Notes: generated by a model from the letters alone, not told the origin. Shown: positions 34,151 through 43,669, counted from the first letter of the stretch. The stretch is DNA of 64,000 nt from Deltaproteobacteria bacterium (GCA_029261875.1 JAJDAL010000040.1:186001-250000); one strand, 5' to 3'. Translations and numbers: made by a program.

Positions 34151-35011
34151 CTATCGCGGTTCCGAGAACGTGATTCGGTTCCCGAACGGATCGAGGACGG
34201 TCATGATACGCGTCTCCCAATCCGTATCCGCAATACCCGGCTTGAAGTACTTGTAGTTGCGCCTCTCCAGTTCAGCGTGGTAGTCGTCGATCCCCTCGGT
34301 TTCCACCAGGACCGCACTGCCCGGGGACCCGTCCCCGTGATGTTCCGATAGATGGACGATGCAGTCTCCACGGGAGACTTGCAGGTACAGCGGGTGCTCG
34401 GCGCTGAACCGATGTTCCCAGTCCACCGAGAAACCCAAGAAATCGACGTAGAACTCGCGCGCCTTCGACTCATCGAATATGCGCAGAATCGGTGTCGTCC
34501 TCGCCAGCTTCATCTCCCGCATCCGACCCGCCGCACTTCCTGACGCGTCAGGGGCTTGAAGCGACGCGTCGCTCGACCCCCGCGCCCGGTCGTCGGGCTC
34601 GACTGCGGATCCCAGCGCCTCGGGATGTTGGGGCAATGCGTCGCAAATCGTCGACCAGGGCGGTTTGGAGTCCACGAAAATGTGGGCTTTCGGGGCAAAC
34701 CGAGGATCGTCGTCGAGGCTTCCCATGGGGATTCCCGCGAGATCGCGCGCTTCGTTGCGAAAAGGCAGCGTCGATCCACACGTACCACAGAACACGTGGG
34801 TGAAGCGTTCTGCCGCCGGCGGCTTGAAGGATCGCAGCTGATCCTCACCCGCCTCGAAACGAATCGCTTCGAGGGGAACGAACAGGTTCGAGGCAAAAGC
34901 CCCACCCGAAATCTTGCGACAGCGCGAGCAGTGGCAATGGTGCGACCAGACCGCGGGGGCCGTCACCTCGTATCGAACTCCACCGCATAGACAACTGCCC
35001 TTCAACACCAT
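34151..35011 (-). CDS. GFA domain - VOC domain fusion protein
   Basis: A 286-residue two-domain protein. Residues 1-135 are a GFA/CENP-V domain with its zinc ligands in GSCLCGG, HCHCSRCRK and CGTCGSTL. A Ser/Ala-rich linker follows, and residues about 165-286 are a VOC domain (TTPILRIFDESKAREFYVDF through DPFGNRITF). Both families act on glutathione or small thiol-linked substrates in some members, so a joined detoxification step is a reasonable guess. An in-frame extension upstream of the ATG 35011 adds nothing conserved. Confidence 0.85.
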   Translation of the reverse strand: MVLKGSCLCGGVRYEVTAPAVWSHHCHCSRCRKISGGAFASNLFVPLEAIRFEAGEDQLRSFKPPAAERFTHVFCGTCGSTLPFRNEARDLAGIPMGSLDDDPRFAPKAHIFVDSKPPWSTICDALPQHPEALGSAVEPDDRARGSSDASLQAPDASGSAAGRMREMKLARTTPILRIFDESKAREFYVDFLGFSVDWEHRFSAEHPLYLQVSRGDCIVHLSEHHGDGSPGSAVLVETEGIDDYHAELERRNYKYFKPGIADTDWETRIMTVLDPFGNRITFSEPR

Positions 35012-35129
35012 CTCCCCTCCCTCCTTGTCCTGACGCACCCGTTCGAGATTACCACGGCACCCCCTTCCCACCTCCGGGCATCCGTGGGGAGGGGCATACG
35101 ATATGCTTCGTTCTTCGCTGGAGGCGTGC

Positions 35130-35945
35130 ATGCAGGACATCACCATCCGACACATGGATTTTGGATTCCCCGAAGAGCTCGACCCGATCGTGATTCCCGG
35201 TCAACCCGAAGAATCCTATCGCGCTCTCGGCTTATCTTTGTTGCTCCCTTTCCTCGAGCCCTACCTCATCCGCACCATGAAGGAGGCGCGGAAGCACATT
35301 CAAGCTCCGGACCTCGCCGCGGAACTGGCCAGGTTCAGCGGACAGGAAGGGCAACACTACAAACAACACATCCGTTTCAACGACACGTTTCGATCCCGTT
35401 TCGACCGACTGCCCGAATTCGAGGAAAAGCTCGAAGCCGACTACCAACGCTTCACGGAAACGAAGTCGCTGCGCTTCAATCTCGCCTACGCGGAGGGTTT
35501 CGAAGCCCTCACCACCGCATTCGCCTGGACGGCGTTCGAGGAGGGGCGCGATTCCGAAATGCATCCCGCCGCACGAGATCTGTTTGCTTGGCACCTGATC
35601 GAAGAGCTCGAACACCGAACCGTTGCATTCGACGTCTACAACGATGTGTGTGGTGGCTACGCGTACCGGTTGGCAGTCGGAGTTTTCGCCCAGTGGCATA
35701 TGGGAAGCTGGATCGTTCGTGTCGCCCGCTACATGCTCGAGAGCGACCCCCGCATGCGCGAGGAATTCGGTGGCGCCGCGGGGCGACGGGAGCGCGAACG
35801 CGCCGCGCGCAAGCGTGGGCGCAGGATCATTCCGCGCATCTTGAAGACCTATTCACCGTGGTACACACCGCACGCCCTCCCCTTTACCGAAGAGATGAGG
35901 CAGATGGCGGCGACCTTCAGCGAAGCGGCGGTCCGAAGAAGCTAG
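35130..35945 (+). CDS. Metal-dependent hydrolase of the PF10118 family
   Basis: A 271-residue helical protein with ferritin-like metal ligands: SGQEGQHYKQH near residue 70 and WHLIEELEHRTVAFDVY near residue 165, the EExEH pattern of predicted metal-dependent hydrolases. The C-terminal half is helical and basic. Activity is unproven for most members. It is divergent from the GFA-VOC gene. Confidence 0.85.
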   Translation: MQDITIRHMDFGFPEELDPIVIPGQPEESYRALGLSLLLPFLEPYLIRTMKEARKHIQAPDLAAELARFSGQEGQHYKQHIRFNDTFRSRFDRLPEFEEKLEADYQRFTETKSLRFNLAYAEGFEALTTAFAWTAFEEGRDSEMHPAARDLFAWHLIEELEHRTVAFDVYNDVCGGYAYRLAVGVFAQWHMGSWIVRVARYMLESDPRMREEFGGAAGRRERERAARKRGRRIIPRILKTYSPWYTPHALPFTEEMRQMAATFSEAAVRRS

Positions 35946-35973
35946 CGGTCATCCAACCGCCCTGATTTTCGCC

Positions 35974-36756
35974 CTACACGAGCGCAACATTTCGCTCGAT
36001 TCGATCCAGCAGCCAGCCTTTCCCGGGAATCCCATGGGGATGAACTTCGGAAATGGCCGGAACGCCAATTTCTCTACGCACGGCTTCGATCGGCAACGGG
36101 AGCAAGGCCTCGTAGTCGACGCAGGCAAGCGAGGGCGTCTCACGGCCATGGCGATACGCGTCGCGCGTGTAACGAGCCCAACGAAACGGTTGAGACGGCT
36201 TGAGGATGAAGAAGTAAGGCAGGAGCAAGCGAAGCGGCAAAAGGGGAATCTGCCCCGCGGTATAACAGACGACGCCGACTTCTCCCGTTACGTCTCGATC
36301 GTACCCGGCAATGATATGGAAGAGGTCGTGACTGTTGGCCATCCGTTTGATGAACCAGAGTTGGTCCTCGCTCCACCCGAAACGCTGCGCTTTCTCGTCG
36401 AGGTTGGCCGCTTCCAGGAAATACTCGGCCGACCCCATTTCATCGCCACCCAGATACGCGAGATAGGCGTGCGCAAAACTGCCTTCGGGCATCGTGCCAA
36501 GGGCGCGTCGGTCACTCAACAGCGCGTTCAAGTCCCGGCGCGGATCCTGCTCGAGCATGGCGCGCCCGACGGGATGAAGCGAGAATTTCTGAAACTCTCG
36601 ATCGATGGTAGGCCCCGCCAAAGCGAACATCGCCTCGAAACTGTTGGCCAAGTCGCTGGGAGTCGTGACGAAGCGAAGCAAGCATCTCATGCCGTGCTTC
36701 CATTCCGGCCGAATCGGCGGACTCGGATTGGACGGGCTGCTGGTGTCACTCCTCAT
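35974..36756 (-). CDS. Coq4-like protein
   Basis: A 260-residue protein. Its hallmark is ANSHDLFHIIAGYDRDVTGEVG (HDxxH metal site near residue 145), followed by a long hydrophobic segment (GQIPLLPLRLLLPYFFIL) and a tail ending in IPGKGWLLDRIERN. The Coq4 fold is clear, but the protein is larger than ubiquinone-pathway Coq4. ATG 36756. Other Coq4-like genes are at 24457, 45636 and 50415. Confidence 0.8.
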   Translation of the reverse strand: MRSDTSSPSNPSPPIRPEWKHGMRCLLRFVTTPSDLANSFEAMFALAGPTIDREFQKFSLHPVGRAMLEQDPRRDLNALLSDRRALGTMPEGSFAHAYLAYLGGDEMGSAEYFLEAANLDEKAQRFGWSEDQLWFIKRMANSHDLFHIIAGYDRDVTGEVGVVCYTAGQIPLLPLRLLLPYFFILKPSQPFRWARYTRDAYRHGRETPSLACVDYEALLPLPIEAVRREIGVPAISEVHPHGIPGKGWLLDRIERNVALV

Positions 36757-36943
36757 GGCCCGTTTCCCTCCTATTGCGGAATCCGGCGGCCACGTACTCG
36801 GGAGCGAGGCCCATCCCCAAGACTGTCCCGATCCCTGCCGCCATGCCCGCAATCTGACGAAATTTCACCTTCTCTGGACGAGACTACCAAAGCCCGACCA
36901 CGACCACTTGGTTCTGCTCTTCGGACTCTGCCAACATCGCCGG

Positions 36944-37417
36944 ATGGCCGAGGTCGAGATTCGCTCCCTGACTCCCGAAGACGTCCAGGCGACCGTCACA
37001 GTGTGGGAGCGCTCTCGGAGAAGGGCCCAGCCCTGGCTGGAGGAACGCCTCAACTACAGCCGCGATCAGAACCTGGAGTATTTCCGCAACGTCATCGCAC
37101 GGGAGTACGCAGTGTGGGTGGCCTGGAGCGGCCGCCGGATCGTGGGGCTACTCGCTTTGGGGTCCGGGAAGATCGACCAGCTATTCGTCGATCCCGACCA
37201 CCAGCGGAAAGGCGTAGGCTCGACACTGCTGCGAAAAGCAAAAGCACTCGAGCCGGGGGGGCTAACCCTCTTCACGCATCAACGAAACACCAGTGCGCGC
37301 AGTTTCTACGAGCGCCACGGTTTTCGAAGCGTTCGTTTTGGCGTCAGTCCTCCGCCGGAAAGCGAACCCGATGTGCTGTATGTATGGGATGCTGCTTCCG
37401 AAACGCCCGGTTCCTAG
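36944..37417 (+). CDS. GNAT family N-acetyltransferase
   Basis: A 157-residue GNAT protein: KIDQLFVDPDHQRKGVGSTLL is motif A, and THQRNTSARSFYERHGFRSVRFG the C-terminal part. It starts at ATG 36944 and is followed 39 bp later by a RidA-family gene on the same strand. Confidence 0.9.
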   Translation: MAEVEIRSLTPEDVQATVTVWERSRRRAQPWLEERLNYSRDQNLEYFRNVIAREYAVWVAWSGRRIVGLLALGSGKIDQLFVDPDHQRKGVGSTLLRKAKALEPGGLTLFTHQRNTSARSFYERHGFRSVRFGVSPPPESEPDVLYVWDAASETPGS

Positions 37418-37456
37418 ACGCTGGAGCGGGTTTTTCAAGAACCATGAGGAGAGACG

Positions 37457-37852
37457 ATGTCGGAAGGAAAAGAAGTCGCTCGTTTCGGACCGTTTGCCCA
37501 AGCGATCGCGAACGGCGTCCGAAAAGGCAACGCAATCTACCTATCGGGCCAGGTCAGTATCGATGCCAAAGGACAGATCGTGGGCGCCGGTGACTTTCCC
37601 GGGCAGGTAAAGCAGGCCTACGCGAACGTCAAAGAAGTGCTCGAGCGCTTCGGCGCCAGTATGTCGGACATCGTGGACGAGACGTGGTTCGTCACCGATA
37701 TCGATGCGGTCATGGGCGACCTCGCCAACATCTTCGGGGTGCGACAAGAAGCCTTTGGCGGAAAACCCGAGGTCACCCAAACCCTGATCCAGATATCGGC
37801 CCTCGCAATGCCCGAGCTACGCATCGAGATCAAGTGCATCGCGCACGTCTAA
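37457..37852 (+). CDS. RidA (YjgF/YER057c/UK114) family protein
   Basis: A 131-residue RidA-fold protein (GNAIYLSGQVSIDAKGQIV, ANVKEVLERFGASMSDIV). The conserved C-terminal segment is ELRIEIKCIAHV; the active-site Arg expected in true imine deaminases is present in this strand. It should hydrolyse reactive enamine or imine intermediates. It follows a GNAT gene on the same strand, with ATG 37457 and a GAGGAG ribosome-binding site. Confidence 0.9.
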   Translation: MSEGKEVARFGPFAQAIANGVRKGNAIYLSGQVSIDAKGQIVGAGDFPGQVKQAYANVKEVLERFGASMSDIVDETWFVTDIDAVMGDLANIFGVRQEAFGGKPEVTQTLIQISALAMPELRIEIKCIAHV

Positions 37853-38319
37853 TCACCGGATCCATCGGGAAATCGAACGCGCGAAAGGACTTCCAAACTC
37901 GCGGCGCCTGGATCCACGGGATTGAGCAATCGTGCCTGCCGCGGGGACATGCATGGAATCAGGCTCACGATGATTCCCCCGACACACGCTTCCTGTTCGA
38001 CACGCACGGCCTCCGGAGAACGAGGGGGCGGCTCCCATCGAACGACCTCTTCGGGTTCTTCTCGAACCCCTCCTCTCGCTGTTTCGATCGCGCGTTCGCG
38101 CTCCACGGTGAGATCCGACTTCCCGCCACACCGATCTGATCCGCAGAACAGAATCTCCTCCACCACTTCAGAAAACTCCTGCTCATCCAAGGGCGGGGCG
38201 TCATTGGCCGGCGACCGATCGACCTGCAGCCAGACCCAGTGGGTAACCCACGCAGAGCCAACGATGATCGAGAGCGCGATGATGGAGAGAATCATGCCTG
38301 TCGAAGAGCGCTTCGCCAT
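37849..38319 (-). CDS. Unknown single-pass membrane protein
   Basis: A 156-residue protein with one N-terminal membrane helix (GMILSIIALSIIVGSAWV) and a polar, Pro/Glu-rich soluble part that contains four Cys (FCGSDRCGG, EACVG, IPCMSP). Unknown family. ATG 38319. Its stop overlaps the RidA gene end by 4 bp. Confidence 0.55.
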   Translation of the reverse strand: MAKRSSTGMILSIIALSIIVGSAWVTHWVWLQVDRSPANDAPPLDEQEFSEVVEEILFCGSDRCGGKSDLTVERERAIETARGGVREEPEEVVRWEPPPRSPEAVRVEQEACVGGIIVSLIPCMSPRQARLLNPVDPGAASLEVLSRVRFPDGSGD

Positions 38320-38394
38320 GACACAAACCAAGACACCGGGTCCAAGCGCGCCGTTTCACCGCAACGCTCTGCCTCGCCGGTATCGGGCCTGGAA

Positions 38395-38754
38395 CTACAT
38401 GAGCGAATGCGGTGTCGACACCCAAGAAAACTGAGCCATTGCCTCGCGTGCAAGCGAGCGAACCTCGGCCCAGTGGGGATGCTTCTTCAGCGATTCGTCC
38501 GTCCAGAGACTGGCGTTCTCCGGCCCCATCATCGCGCTGAGGGCGGAATCGATTTTCTGGAGCGAGCGAAATTGGGCTTCGGATGGAAGTTGATCGAGGT
38601 GCTCGACGTACGTGGTGTACGCCTCGTCAAATTCCAACGCCATTCTTTCCGGAATCCGGCTTCCCGGCGCGCCACTCGCGAGCACATCCTCGCCGGGTCG
38701 GGCCAGCTGCTGCACCGCCTGCGCGAGCCGCTCTTCGAAAGCCCCGGCGGCCAC
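38395..38754 (-). CDS. Hypothetical protein
   Basis: A 119-residue soluble helical protein of unknown family. Its first codon overlaps the stop of the GFA gene upstream (38754), so they are co-translated. No motif recognised. Confidence 0.5.
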   Translation of the reverse strand: MAAGAFEERLAQAVQQLARPGEDVLASGAPGSRIPERMALEFDEAYTTYVEHLDQLPSEAQFRSLQKIDSALSAMMGPENASLWTDESLKKHPHWAEVRSLAREAMAQFSWVSTPHSLM

Positions 38755-39170
38755 TAGTCGCGCTCACCGAACGGGACGCCTTCGCGCTTCGCCGGTAGGG
38801 AGTCAACGATCTCGACCCACGGTGCCTTGGAGCCGAGCATGAAGTGAAGCGATGCCAGTTTCTTGGGATCGGTGTCGAGCGTGCCGAGCCGAAATCCCAG
38901 GAACTCCGGGTCGGGTCCTTCTCGCTTGAAGATTGGAGAACCGCAACAGCTTGCAAAAAACCGATGCGTTCCCGCGCTCGACTCCCAGCTCGCCAACCGA
39001 TCCTCTCCGGACCGAAACACGAGATCGCAGGATCGGATACCGACCGTCGTTCCACAGCTCGCACCAGATTGTTTCCGGCATCGCCAGCAGTGACAGTAGG
39101 TCACGGGACCCAGCATCTCGCCGCGCACTTCGTATGCTACGGATCCACAGGCGCAGGATCCTTTCAACAT
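38754..39170 (-). CDS. GFA/CENP-V domain protein
   Basis: A 138-residue GFA-fold protein. Zinc ligands are in GSCACGS, YCHCWRCRKQSG and ASCCGSPIF; the last site has CC in place of the usual CxxC spacing. It is a stand-alone relative of the N-terminal half of the fusion at 34151-35011. ATG 39170. Confidence 0.88.
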   Translation of the reverse strand: MLKGSCACGSVAYEVRGEMLGPVTYCHCWRCRKQSGASCGTTVGIRSCDLVFRSGEDRLASWESSAGTHRFFASCCGSPIFKREGPDPEFLGFRLGTLDTDPKKLASLHFMLGSKAPWVEIVDSLPAKREGVPFGERD

Positions 39171-39302
39171 GGACACCTCGTTTCTAATTTGGAGACCACG
39201 CCTCGAGCTTCGAACCGATGAGGTCGCGGGCTTTCGATTCTTCGAGCACGATCTTCCCTCGGCCTCACAACGCTGAACTCGATTCTGCCCCAACCCCTTC
39301 GG

Positions 39303-40112
39303 CTACGATTCGCGATTGAATTGGGGCTTCCGCTTCTCGAGAAAGGCCTGAATGCCTTCGCGCTGGTCCGCGCTACCCAGGGTAGCCAAGACCGCGCGGC
39401 GTTCCTCGGCGATCCCCTCGGAGAGCGGTTTCTCTCCGGCTCCGACCACACAGCGCAGAACCCCCGCCACCGCGAGAGCGGGCATCGCGGCCAACTCCTG
39501 AGCCAGGTCCTGGGCGCGTTGAAACAATTCCCCGATCGGCCAGATCGCGTTGACGAGACCCATGCGCAGCGCTTCCGGTCCCGAAATCTTGCGCGCCCGC
39601 AAGAGCATATCCAGCGCGTGGTCGCGTCCCACGCAGCGCGTCAAACGCGCGCTCCCACCCCAGGCGGGCACGGTTCCCAGGTCGAGCTCCGGCAACCCGA
39701 TCTTCGCTCCCTCCTCCGCGGCCAAACGAAAGTGACAAGCGAGGGGCAGCTCCAGGCCACCGCCCAGGCAGTAGCCATAGAGGACCGCAATGACGGGCTT
39801 CGGGAGATTCTCGATGGCGTCGAGCACCCGCAACCGCTGATCGAAAACCGCTTCGGGACTCCCCATGCGCGCGATCCCCTGGGGCAACTGTTTGAGATCC
39901 ATGCCGACCGAAAAATTCTCCTCACCCGCACCGCGAATGACGATCGCGCGCACGCTCGAATCGTTCTCGACCCGCGCCACTTCGGACTCCAGCGCGTCCA
40001 TGAATTCCAGACTCATGCGATTTCGCGGCGCGTCGTTGATCACGAATGTCAGAACCGCGCCATCGCGCTCGACCAAAAGGGGAGACTTCCCCGCTCTTTC
40101 GTCAATCGACAT
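39303..40112 (-). CDS. Enoyl-CoA hydratase/isomerase family protein
   Basis: A 269-residue crotonase. LLVERDGAVLTFVIND, the oxyanion-hole stretch ENFSVGMDLKQLPQG, GYCLGGGLELPLACHFRLA and IGLPELDLGTVPAWGGSARL match the family closely, including the acidic residue near GLPELDLG. It likely hydrates or isomerises an acyl-CoA. ATG 40112 starts MSIDERAGKSP. Longer frames upstream are unconserved. Confidence 0.9.
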   Translation of the reverse strand: MSIDERAGKSPLLVERDGAVLTFVINDAPRNRMSLEFMDALESEVARVENDSSVRAIVIRGAGEENFSVGMDLKQLPQGIARMGSPEAVFDQRLRVLDAIENLPKPVIAVLYGYCLGGGLELPLACHFRLAAEEGAKIGLPELDLGTVPAWGGSARLTRCVGRDHALDMLLRARKISGPEALRMGLVNAIWPIGELFQRAQDLAQELAAMPALAVAGVLRCVVGAGEKPLSEGIAEERRAVLATLGSADQREGIQAFLEKRKPQFNRES

Positions 40113-40172
40113 CCCATCTCCTGTCGTCAATCCGCTTCGAGCGGTCACGTCCGATCGACGCCACCGTATCCC

Positions 40173-41399
40173 CTAGATCGCAATCAACCCGAACTCTCGA
40201 AGACGACCCCGATCTGATTCGGACAGTGCTTCCCAGCGCTCGACGAGCGACCGCCACACGCGAACCTGGAAGGTCTTCGCCACCGAGCGAAAGGGACACC
40301 CATCGAGCTCCCCGTCATAGAGTGCAGCGTCCGCGTTGAAGGCCGCTTCATTGAAGCGCGTTTCTCCATTTGCGCGGTGCCGCGCATAGGCATCGGCGTT
40401 CTGCTGCATGAGCGGAACAAAGATTCGGTTCAGCTCGGCGAGCAGGGGGGCGATCTCCGCATCCAGGGAAAGACGACCTTCGGGTCGACTCGCCTCGAAG
40501 TCCGCCTCCGCAATCCGTTGCAGCCATGCGCGTACGCCGGGCGCGTCCTTTCGGATCCACGACTCCGCGCTGGCATCGGACAAATTCATCCCGAGCTGTC
40601 CGTAGACGCTGGCATCCGCCAGGGAAAACCGATCGCCGAAGAGGTACGGTCGATTCGCGAACAGCGCTTCGAGGATCGCGAGCATCCGCGTAAAGGCATC
40701 CTCGAGCAAACGGTGCGTGGGGGGGAATCCCGATCGCGTGGGCGGGCGAAGCGATTGCGGAAGGTCGCCGAAACTGGTGTCTCCAGCCTCGGCAACACTG
40801 AACAAGTACGGCATACGCCTGACCTGCCGCGGCGGAAACCGGCGCTCCACCACGCGCGCAATCGGGCCCAACATCGGGCGCATGTCGTTGGCGAGGCGTT
40901 GTCCGGCAGCGTTGTCCCGGGCCGCCACCTTCCAGCGATTGTGGTGCACCATATAGAGCCCGAATTCGTCGAAATGCTCGTCCACCAGCTCGATCGCGAA
41001 GCGAAGGGCGGCGTCCTCGCGCGGCACGAGGGGTGTCGCACCCTTGCGCAGGGGTTGTGCCCGCGCGTCGAGCCAGGTCCCAATCGCGCTCGAGTCGTAT
41101 AGGTTCTCTCCGTCGGGGCCCAACAGAAACGGCACCAGGGGAAATTCGTCGAGTTCGCTCATCTCGGGAACCGTCAATGGCAACTTGCGAGACACAATCG
41201 CCCGGACGCGGCGCATGTCCCGCAGCCCCTCGAGGCGCGTTCCTTCTGCGGGCATCCACCGGTGGGGCAAGCCCGCGTAGTCACACATCGCATCCACCTT
41301 CAGCGCGAAAGGCGAGAGCGTGCTCGCCCAAAGTGACCACGGCCTTTCCGGGGACTCCGGATGCGCGACATCCACCGTCGCTCGGAGCGCGGGGATCAC
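40173..41399 (-). CDS. Glutathione S-transferase-like protein
   Basis: A 408-residue protein with a thioredoxin-like N-terminal domain (SLWASTLSPFALKVDAMCDYAGL, with ENLYDSSAIGTWLD supplying the Ser of the GSH site) and a long helical C-terminal domain (FANRPYLFGDRFSLADASVYGQL). It is much longer than typical GSTs because of about 120 extra C-terminal residues. The product may bind glutathione. It overlaps the GNAT gene by 4 bp. Confidence 0.8.
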   Translation of the reverse strand: MIPALRATVDVAHPESPERPWSLWASTLSPFALKVDAMCDYAGLPHRWMPAEGTRLEGLRDMRRVRAIVSRKLPLTVPEMSELDEFPLVPFLLGPDGENLYDSSAIGTWLDARAQPLRKGATPLVPREDAALRFAIELVDEHFDEFGLYMVHHNRWKVAARDNAAGQRLANDMRPMLGPIARVVERRFPPRQVRRMPYLFSVAEAGDTSFGDLPQSLRPPTRSGFPPTHRLLEDAFTRMLAILEALFANRPYLFGDRFSLADASVYGQLGMNLSDASAESWIRKDAPGVRAWLQRIAEADFEASRPEGRLSLDAEIAPLLAELNRIFVPLMQQNADAYARHRANGETRFNEAAFNADAALYDGELDGCPFRSVAKTFQVRVWRSLVERWEALSESDRGRLREFGLIAI

Positions 41400-41926
41400 G
41401 GCGCGTCCCGAAGCAGCTTGGCGCTGGACCAGGTGTATCGGCAGCTTTGAACGATTGCACCGCCGTGCGTTTCCGTCGTGGACACGCCTGCGTTCCTCGC
41501 CCCCAGCCTCTCATAGAAATTGCGTGCGGAAGTGTTCCCCTCGAGCACCCACAAATAGACGCCTGCATCGGCGTAGCTCGGGTCGAGCCAGGCGCCAGCA
41601 CGCTTCATGAGGGACGACGCGATTCCATGTCGCTTGTACTCGGCTGCCACATGCAGGTTGTCCACAAAGGAACCCCACTCGGGATCCTCGGCGCCGTACA
41701 CGCAAACGAAACCGGCGAGGTCCGCGCCCGCTTCCGCTACCAACACGAGTTGATCGTCCGGAGGAGCATCGAGGCGCCCACGCCAAACGTGCAAACGCTC
41801 GCCGAGGAGATCTCCATCCAAGAATGCGTCGGAGAAAGAACCCCGATAGTTCTCACGCCAGCTGCGCGCATGAAGTGATGCGATCGCCTCGGCATCGGAC
41901 GGCTTGGCCTGTCGGTAACCGATCAT
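41396..41926 (-). CDS. GNAT family N-acetyltransferase
   Basis: A 176-residue GNAT protein: FVDNLHVAAEYKRHGIASSLM is motif A, and LEGNTSARNFYERLGARNAG the B motif. ATG 41926. It is the upstream partner of the GST-like gene (ATGA overlap). Confidence 0.88.
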   Translation of the reverse strand: MIGYRQAKPSDAEAIASLHARSWRENYRGSFSDAFLDGDLLGERLHVWRGRLDAPPDDQLVLVAEAGADLAGFVCVYGAEDPEWGSFVDNLHVAAEYKRHGIASSLMKRAGAWLDPSYADAGVYLWVLEGNTSARNFYERLGARNAGVSTTETHGGAIVQSCRYTWSSAKLLRDAP

Positions 41927-41978
41927 CGAAGAGTCTTTCCACTCGCCGGGCCACCTGTCCGGCTGCAGTGCGCACTCG

Positions 41979-42362
41979 CTACAACAGGCTCCGGACCGCA
42001 CCACCGATTCCACCGAGGACGAGGACCACGTTGGCGAGAAAGCCCAGCACGAATCCCACCGTTCGACTTTCGGGATTGCTGACGTAGCTGCGGTAGTAGA
42101 TCGGTCGACCGATCACGAAGAGCATGCCGACACCAGCACCGATCGCCGGACTGACGTAGGTGGAAAACACCCAGAGCGCGGGCAAGAAGATGATGAGTTG
42201 TTCCAACGTATTCTGCTGGACTCGGAAAATACGCTCCCATTCGGGGTTTCCCGAAACTGCGGGCGCCGGAACACCGTATTTCGAGCGCGACATTCCGACG
42301 CGAAAAGCGAAGAACATGTACTCGAGTAGCGCGAGCAACGAGACGATTGCGGGTAGCTCCAT
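41979..42362 (-). CDS. MAPEG family membrane protein
   Basis: A 127-residue MAPEG protein with four helices: FRVGMSRSKYGVPAPAVSGNPEWERIFRVQQNTLEQLIIF is the characteristic cytoplasmic loop and helix 2 (the Glu-Arg and Asn-x-x-Glu-Gln are glutathione-site residues). Members act on glutathione and eicosanoid-type lipids. Confidence 0.88.
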   Translation of the reverse strand: MELPAIVSLLALLEYMFFAFRVGMSRSKYGVPAPAVSGNPEWERIFRVQQNTLEQLIIFLPALWVFSTYVSPAIGAGVGMLFVIGRPIYYRSYVSNPESRTVGFVLGFLANVVLVLGGIGGAVRSLL

Positions 42363-42447
42363 TGTAACCTCCGAATGGCCGACACAGCGTAGCTGCTTCG
42401 TCGCCCCACGCCTTGGCGGCTTCGCCCGCCCGCCGCGAGATCGATCG

Positions 42448-42891
42448 TCAGGCTGGAAATACGCGCTGGGCCGCTGGGAGCGTCCGGGCGATGCGGTCCG
42501 CGACGCGCAAGTAAGGGTGGGCGACTTCGTCGATTTCAGCTACCGCCTCGGCCAAAGAGAACCACCGGAAGGCGTCGTGCTCCCAGTTCAGTCGAACGGA
42601 CGCTTCCGGCGAGACGAGGACGACGAAGTACTCCAAGGTGTCCGCGCTTTCGCCCAGGCGTGGCGTCAGCCCTGTGGAATAGACCGCGTCGGGAACCAAA
42701 GCGGTTTCTTCCTCGAGTTCCCGAAGCGCGCCGACGAGCGGGCTCTCCCCCGATTCGAGCGTCCCGGTCACGGGCCACCACTGCCCTCCATACGCGCCGC
42801 CCGAGCGACGCACAAAGAGGAACAATGGAGACGCCTCGCCCCAGCGAACGACCAGGAGAATGACGCCGACGCAACGTTCCGCCTTCGCCAC
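42448..42891 (-). CDS. Nudix hydrolase
   Basis: A 147-residue Nudix protein; its box is the GTLESGESPLVGALRELEEE core with the TAL following (a slightly divergent GX5EX7REUXEEXGU). The QWWPVTGTLE strand precedes it. Substrate unknown. It starts at ATG 42891. Confidence 0.88.
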   Translation of the reverse strand: MAKAERCVGVILLVVRWGEASPLFLFVRRSGGAYGGQWWPVTGTLESGESPLVGALRELEEETALVPDAVYSTGLTPRLGESADTLEYFVVLVSPEASVRLNWEHDAFRWFSLAEAVAEIDEVAHPYLRVADRIARTLPAAQRVFPA

Positions 42892-42966
42892 GACGCGCTA
42901 TCGCCCAGCTCGATTCATCGCGTGCTCGCTGCGCCCCGCACGCAGAAACATCCCTCCCGCAGGAAG

Positions 42967-43251
42967 CTACTCGCGGATCTCATAGACTCGCGTGCTCGCG
43001 ACGATCGGACACGCCCGGGCAATCTTTTCTGCTGCATCGAGGTCTTCAGCCTCGATCCGGGTGTAGCCGGTGATCGAGTCCTTCTCGAACGGAAGGTCCT
43101 TCGTCCCCGAGTGGAAAATCTCCCGTCCGCCCGGGAAGCCGCCCCGGTCGAGCTGCTTGTCGGCAATCGACTCGAACCATTTGTTCCACGCCGCCATCTC
43201 TTCGGGAGACGGCTTCTCGAATCCGTAGTGCAGAATCAAAAATTTCTTCAC
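42967..43251 (-). CDS. YCII-related (DGPF-type) protein
   Basis: A 94-residue protein with the ferredoxin-like YCII fold: KKFLILHYGFEKPSPEEM, GYTRIEAEDLDAAEKIARACP and STRVYEIRE. It has the short YCII length. The usual DGPF segment is replaced by DLPFEKDSITGY. Function unknown. Confidence 0.82.
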   Translation of the reverse strand: MKKFLILHYGFEKPSPEEMAAWNKWFESIADKQLDRGGFPGGREIFHSGTKDLPFEKDSITGYTRIEAEDLDAAEKIARACPIVASTRVYEIRE

Positions 43252-43267
43252 GGTTTTCTCCTATGGA

Positions 43268-43669
43268 TCAACGAACACCGAAATAGATCAGTGCGACTCC
43301 GAGCCCGACGGCGACGATACCCATCGCGCGGACGGTTGTTTCGCCCGAACGCTCGAAAAAGTCGAGGACGACCCGTACGACGGATCGGTACGAGCCGGGG
43401 GTGACGAGTAGCCAGATCGCGGCGGATCCCCAGAGCCAGCCGAAGATGCGAAGAATTGCCGCGAGTCCCCCCTCACCGAGTGGGAGCGCGACGAGTGCCA
43501 ACGCCAACGGCGCAACCGCGAGGGCGAGTCCCCGAACGCGCCGATCGGTTGAGACCAGCTTCCTCAAGACTCGCAGTGTGGCGGTCGGGGCGAAGACCAT
43601 CGGACCGCGCGTTACGATGATCAATATCCCGATCAGAACGCTCAGTACGGAAACCGGCTCCACGATCAC
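43268..43669 (-). CDS. Membrane protein of unknown function
   Basis: A 133-residue protein with about four hydrophobic segments and a basic loop between helices 1 and 2 (TLRVLRKLVSTDRRVRG). No family recognised. It overlaps the upstream gene by 4 bp and is 16 bp before the YCII gene. Confidence 0.6.
   Translation of the reverse strand: MIVEPVSVLSVLIGILIIVTRGPMVFAPTATLRVLRKLVSTDRRVRGLALAVAPLALALVALPLGEGGLAAILRIFGWLWGSAAIWLLVTPGSYRSVVRVVLDFFERSGETTVRAMGIVAVGLGVALIYFGVR

Noticed and set aside
36880..36895. CTACCAAAGCCC near 36885 and CCTACCAAAGG near 30822 as attC cores
   Set aside because: No arms or boxes lie around them and the adjacent genes are on the other strand; these short matches are expected by chance.
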